Translations under genes and position numbers: made by a program
Notes under the pieces: model-generated
The model's database searches: none
Told to the model about the DNA's origin: nothing
Seen by the model: the letters and a program-made list of their open reading frames with translations, nothing else
DNA from: an uncultured Lachnoanaerobaculum sp.
Lineage (GTDB): Bacteria; Bacillota; Clostridia; Lachnospirales; Lachnospiraceae
Assembly (NCBI GenBank): GCA_937925515.1
Contig: CALALP010000012.1
Coordinates: 1 to 41,448, forward strand
DNA length: 41,448 nucleotides
Direction: 5' to 3'
Part shown: piece after piece, positions 38,735 through 41,448 of the stretch
Position numbering within the stretch: position 1 is the stretch's first letter
How the letters are laid out: each line of letters begins with the position of its first letter

Positions 38735-41353
38735 ATGTATAAGCTGGATATAAACGGAAAAGAATATGAGTCTGAAAAGGATATGGCTTTGCTTGATTTC
38801 CTAAGAGAAGAACTACATATTCATTCAGTCAAAGACGGATGTCATGAGGGTGCTTGTGGAACTTGTACTGTAATAATAGATAATAAAGCAGTAAGAGCTT
38901 GTGTACAGAAACTTTCAAGACTTCAGGGAAAGAAAATACAAACAATAGAGGGATTTACAGATAGAGAAAGAGATGTTTTTGGATATGCATTTGCAGCTGC
39001 CGGCTCAGTGCAGTGTGGATTTTGCATACCCGGAATGGTAATAGCAGGAAAATGTCTTATAGATAAAAACCCTGATCCGACAAGAGAAGATGTTAAAAAT
39101 GCTATCAAAACAAATATTTGTAGATGTACAGGCTACACTAAAATAGAAGACGGAATTTTGCTTGCTGCAAAAATGCTAAGAGAAAATATTGAAGTTCCTG
39201 AATATGAAATGAAAGCTAAAGTTGGCGAAAGAATTTTCAGAGTAGATGCAAAGGATAAGACACTTGGCAAGGCTAAATATTCAGCTGATTATTATTTTGA
39301 TGATATGCTACATGCAAAGAACCTATTTACAAAATATCCAAGAGCAAAGATATTATCAATGGATATAAGTAAGGCACTAGAGGCACCGGGAGTTGTAGCT
39401 ATATTTACAGCAAAAGATATTCCGGGAAGTAGATATATAGGACATCTTGCAAAGGATTGGCCGGGCATGATTGATGTAGGCGAAGAAACAAAGTGTATTG
39501 GAGATACTCTTGCTATGGTAGTTGCAAAAACTAAGGAAGATGCACTTAATGCAAGAACTTTAATAGAGGTTGAGTATGAAGTTTTAGAGCCTATAAGAAC
39601 AATGGACGAGGCGGCTGCAAAAGATGCTTACCTTATACATGGAGAGGGCTTTATGCAGTTTGGTAATTTTAGAAAGCCTGAAAATAATATATTTGACCAT
39701 GAAGTTGTAAACAGGGGAAATGCAGACAAGGCAATAGAAAATAGTAAATATGTAGCACATGCAGTATTCAATGTTCCACCTACTGAGCATGCTTTTATGG
39801 AACCTGAAACAGCAGTAGGAGTACCTGACGGCGATGACGGAATAATGGTCATAACAGGGGGGCAAGGTATTTATGATGAAAAACATGAATTGTCGGAGTA
39901 TCTTGGAATCCCTATGGAAAAGGTTAGGATACACTCTGCAATAGTTGGTGGTGGTTTTGGTGGCAAAGAGGATATGAGTGTACAACATCAAGCTGCACTA
40001 TGTGCTTTTTTACTTAAGAAACCGGTTAAAGTAAGTTTTTCAAGACAAGAAAGTATAAACTATCACCCAAAACGCCATGCTATGAAACTTGATGTTACTA
40101 TGGGTTGTGATGAAAATGGTATAATTCAAGGAACAAAGGCTATTATTACCTCTGATACAGGTGCATATGCCTCTCTTGGAGGTCCTGTTTTACAAAGAGC
40201 CTGTACACATGCAGGTGGACCTTACGCATATACAAACTTTAATATACAAGGAGATGCTTATTATACCAATAATCCACCTGCCGGTGCTTTTAGAGGTTTT
40301 GGAGTTACACAGTCAGTAGCTGCTGTTGAATGTCTTGTAAATGATTTAGCAAGACAGGTAGGTATAGACGGCTGGGAAATGAGATATAGAAATTCAATAG
40401 TTCCGGGAAAATCACTTCCAAATGGTCAGATTGCTGATGAGGGAACAGCATTTCTAGAAACACTTTTAGCAGTTAAAGATGAATTTTATAAGTATGAAAA
40501 TGACCCTGATTACTATGTAGGAATTGCCTCTGCTATGAAAAATGCAGGTATTGGAGTTGGTCTTAAAGACCCCGGAAGATGCAATTTACTAATAAAAGAT
40601 GAAAAAATATATGCAAGATCTTCAGCCGCTGCAATAGGTCAGGGAGTACATACGGTTATACTTCAAATGGTAGGAGAGGTTTTAGGTTTTGGTAGAGATA
40701 CTATAATTGTAGAAGCTCCTGATACAAGTTATGCACCTGATGCAGGTACTACAACTGCCTCAAGACAAACTGTATTTACAGGTCAGGCGGCAAGGCAGGC
40801 GGCACTTGAACTTAAAAAAGATTTGGACTCAGGAAAAACCTTAAAAGATCTTGAGGGTAAACTTTATATAGGGGAGTTTGATTTTAAAACAGATCCGATT
40901 ACTTCTGATAAAGAATTTCCGGTAAGCCATATTGCATATGGTTATGCAACTCATCTTTATATCATAGATAAAGAGGGAAAACTTGTTAAAGTTATAGCTG
41001 CGCATGATTCAGGCACTATAATAAATCCTCTTTCTTGTGAGGGACAAGTTGAGGGTGGTATAGCCATGGGAATAGGCTATGGTCTTACAGAAGATTTCCC
41101 TCTAAAGGATTCTGTTCCAAATGTAAAACTTGCAACATTGGGACTTATAAAAGCACCTCAAATGCCTGAGATAGAAACTATATTTGTTCAGAAAAATAGT
41201 TCTGATAATGCAGCTTTTGGAGCAAAAGGAATAGGAGAGATAGTTTGTACTTTGGGAGCACCTGCACTTCAAAATGCTTATTTTAAGAAAGACGGTGTTT
41301 TCAGAACAGATTATCCACTACAAAATACATATTATAAAAAAGCAAAGAAATAA
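38735..41353 (+). CDS. Molybdopterin hydroxylase with fused 2[2Fe-2S] domain (XdhD-like, selenium-dependent type)
   Basis: An 872-residue xanthine dehydrogenase-family enzyme. Residues 1-80 form the plant-type [2Fe-2S] domain (CHEGACGTC), 80-150 the second [2Fe-2S] domain (CGFCIPGM, CRCTGY), then an a/b hammerhead domain (about 165-280) and the molybdopterin domains. The glutamine/phenylalanine loop GGGFGGKED, GAFRGFGVTQ and the C-terminal GAKGIGE with the catalytic Glu835 are present. There is no FAD domain, and no FAD subunit gene lies in the window. This layout and the neighbourhood match XdhD and related selenium-dependent molybdenum hydroxylases of the purine cluster; the substrate is probably xanthine, hypoxanthine or urate. 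GAGGAG precedes the ATG. Confidence 0.88.
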   Translation: MYKLDINGKEYESEKDMALLDFLREELHIHSVKDGCHEGACGTCTVIIDNKAVRACVQKLSRLQGKKIQTIEGFTDRERDVFGYAFAAAGSVQCGFCIPGMVIAGKCLIDKNPDPTREDVKNAIKTNICRCTGYTKIEDGILLAAKMLRENIEVPEYEMKAKVGERIFRVDAKDKTLGKAKYSADYYFDDMLHAKNLFTKYPRAKILSMDISKALEAPGVVAIFTAKDIPGSRYIGHLAKDWPGMIDVGEETKCIGDTLAMVVAKTKEDALNARTLIEVEYEVLEPIRTMDEAAAKDAYLIHGEGFMQFGNFRKPENNIFDHEVVNRGNADKAIENSKYVAHAVFNVPPTEHAFMEPETAVGVPDGDDGIMVITGGQGIYDEKHELSEYLGIPMEKVRIHSAIVGGGFGGKEDMSVQHQAALCAFLLKKPVKVSFSRQESINYHPKRHAMKLDVTMGCDENGIIQGTKAIITSDTGAYASLGGPVLQRACTHAGGPYAYTNFNIQGDAYYTNNPPAGAFRGFGVTQSVAAVECLVNDLARQVGIDGWEMRYRNSIVPGKSLPNGQIADEGTAFLETLLAVKDEFYKYENDPDYYVGIASAMKNAGIGVGLKDPGRCNLLIKDEKIYARSSAAAIGQGVHTVILQMVGEVLGFGRDTIIVEAPDTSYAPDAGTTTASRQTVFTGQAARQAALELKKDLDSGKTLKDLEGKLYIGEFDFKTDPITSDKEFPVSHIAYGYATHLYIIDKEGKLVKVIAAHDSGTIINPLSCEGQVEGGIAMGIGYGLTEDFPLKDSVPNVKLATLGLIKAPQMPEIETIFVQKNSSDNAAFGAKGIGEIVCTLGAPALQNAYFKKDGVFRTDYPLQNTYYKKAKK

Positions 41354-41393
41354 GTTTTAGAATGGGATATTGATTTATGTAATGATTAGTTTA

Positions 41394-41448
41394 GGAGCTG
41401 TTGCAAAATATCTATCTATATGGGATTTGTCCCCCGTAGGGGGACAAA
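41394..41448 (+). repeat. MITE-like element, cut by the window end
   Basis: GGAGCTGTTGCAAAATA marks the left terminus and TTGTCCCCCGTAGGGGGACAA the core hairpin (about 41428-41447). In this copy the terminus and core are brought close together, so the left internal part is deleted. The right end lies beyond the window. Confidence 0.65.

Noticed and set aside
39584..39991. 135-codon minus-strand reading frame inside the molybdenum hydroxylase gene
   Set aside because: It lies opposite a highly conserved domain, has no ribosome site or family resemblance, and is a shadow of the plus-strand codon bias.
38735..41353. Selenocysteine-encoding UGA within the hydroxylase
   Set aside because: The frame has no internal UGA. 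Selenium in this family is thought to be a labile cofactor rather than selenocysteine.

Overview
The window looks like a chromosomal segment of a low-GC, anaerobic, Gram-positive Clostridia member, probably Lachnospiraceae-like. This is an inference from AT-rich codon use, strong AGGAGG-type ribosome sites, sigma-A promoters, single-chain glycyl-tRNA synthetase, the rpmE/DUF1385/prmC/prfA order and a selenium-linked purine catabolism cluster. All recognised protein genes read on the + strand. There is no rRNA, tRNA, CRISPR array, phage or transposase gene.

Layout. 0.1-2.4 kb: a small RelA/SpoT-type HD hydrolase and glycyl-tRNA synthetase. 2.5-6.9 kb: a three-gene MacB/FtsX-type ABC export system (ATPase, permease, membrane-fusion adaptor) behind a promoter with an operator-like palindrome. 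7.1-9.9 kb: a large secreted transglutaminase-like protein. 9.9-13.1 kb: ribosomal protein L31, a DUF1385 membrane protein, PrmC and RF1. 13.4-14.4 kb: branched-chain aminotransferase. 14.5-14.9 kb: a gene-free stretch that, on the minus strand, has a strong extended -10 promoter, several hairpins, a repeated GTGATATAG-like motif and a strong terminator, so it is a candidate ncRNA of about 420 nt. 15.1-16.3 kb: a dihydroorotase homologue that has lost most catalytic residues. 16.7-19.3 kb: ClpB. 19.4-20.5 kb: PlsC acyltransferase and chorismate mutase. 20.5-25.7 kb: a surface polysaccharide block (O-antigen ligase/polymerase, initiating sugar transferase, GT2, UDP-galactopyranose mutase), then a TM2-domain protein.

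27.2-41.4 kb is an anaerobic purine/urate catabolism island: NCS2 purine permease, YgeW, YgeY, carbamate kinase, SsnA, a short YgfK, a YheO/DauR-type regulator, diaminopropionate ammonia-lyase (YgeX/DpaL), RidA and a Mo/Fe-S hydroxylase related to XdhD. The expected logic is import and hydroxylation of purines, ring opening and deamination, carbamoyl transfer to carbamoyl phosphate with ATP made by carbamate kinase, and release of pyruvate and ammonia by DpaL. The cluster family is described in E. coli and gut Clostridia. Local peculiarities are a YgfK without its central GltD-like flavin module, an embedded YheO-type regulator, a terminator-bearing leader before carbamate kinase, and several short palindromic elements in the gaps.

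Two families of non-coding repeats are scattered through the window. One is a MITE-like element with CTGTTGCAAAA-type terminal inverted repeats and, in the full copies, a GTCCCCC-GTA-GGGGGAC core hairpin. The other is a set of long, nearly perfect palindromes with a CTCGCCG/CGGCGAG-type core found just after genes. The best candidates for something new are the minus-strand ncRNA, the dead dihydroorotase, the short YgfK, the MITE family with a compensatory base change, and the candidate attenuator before carbamate kinase.
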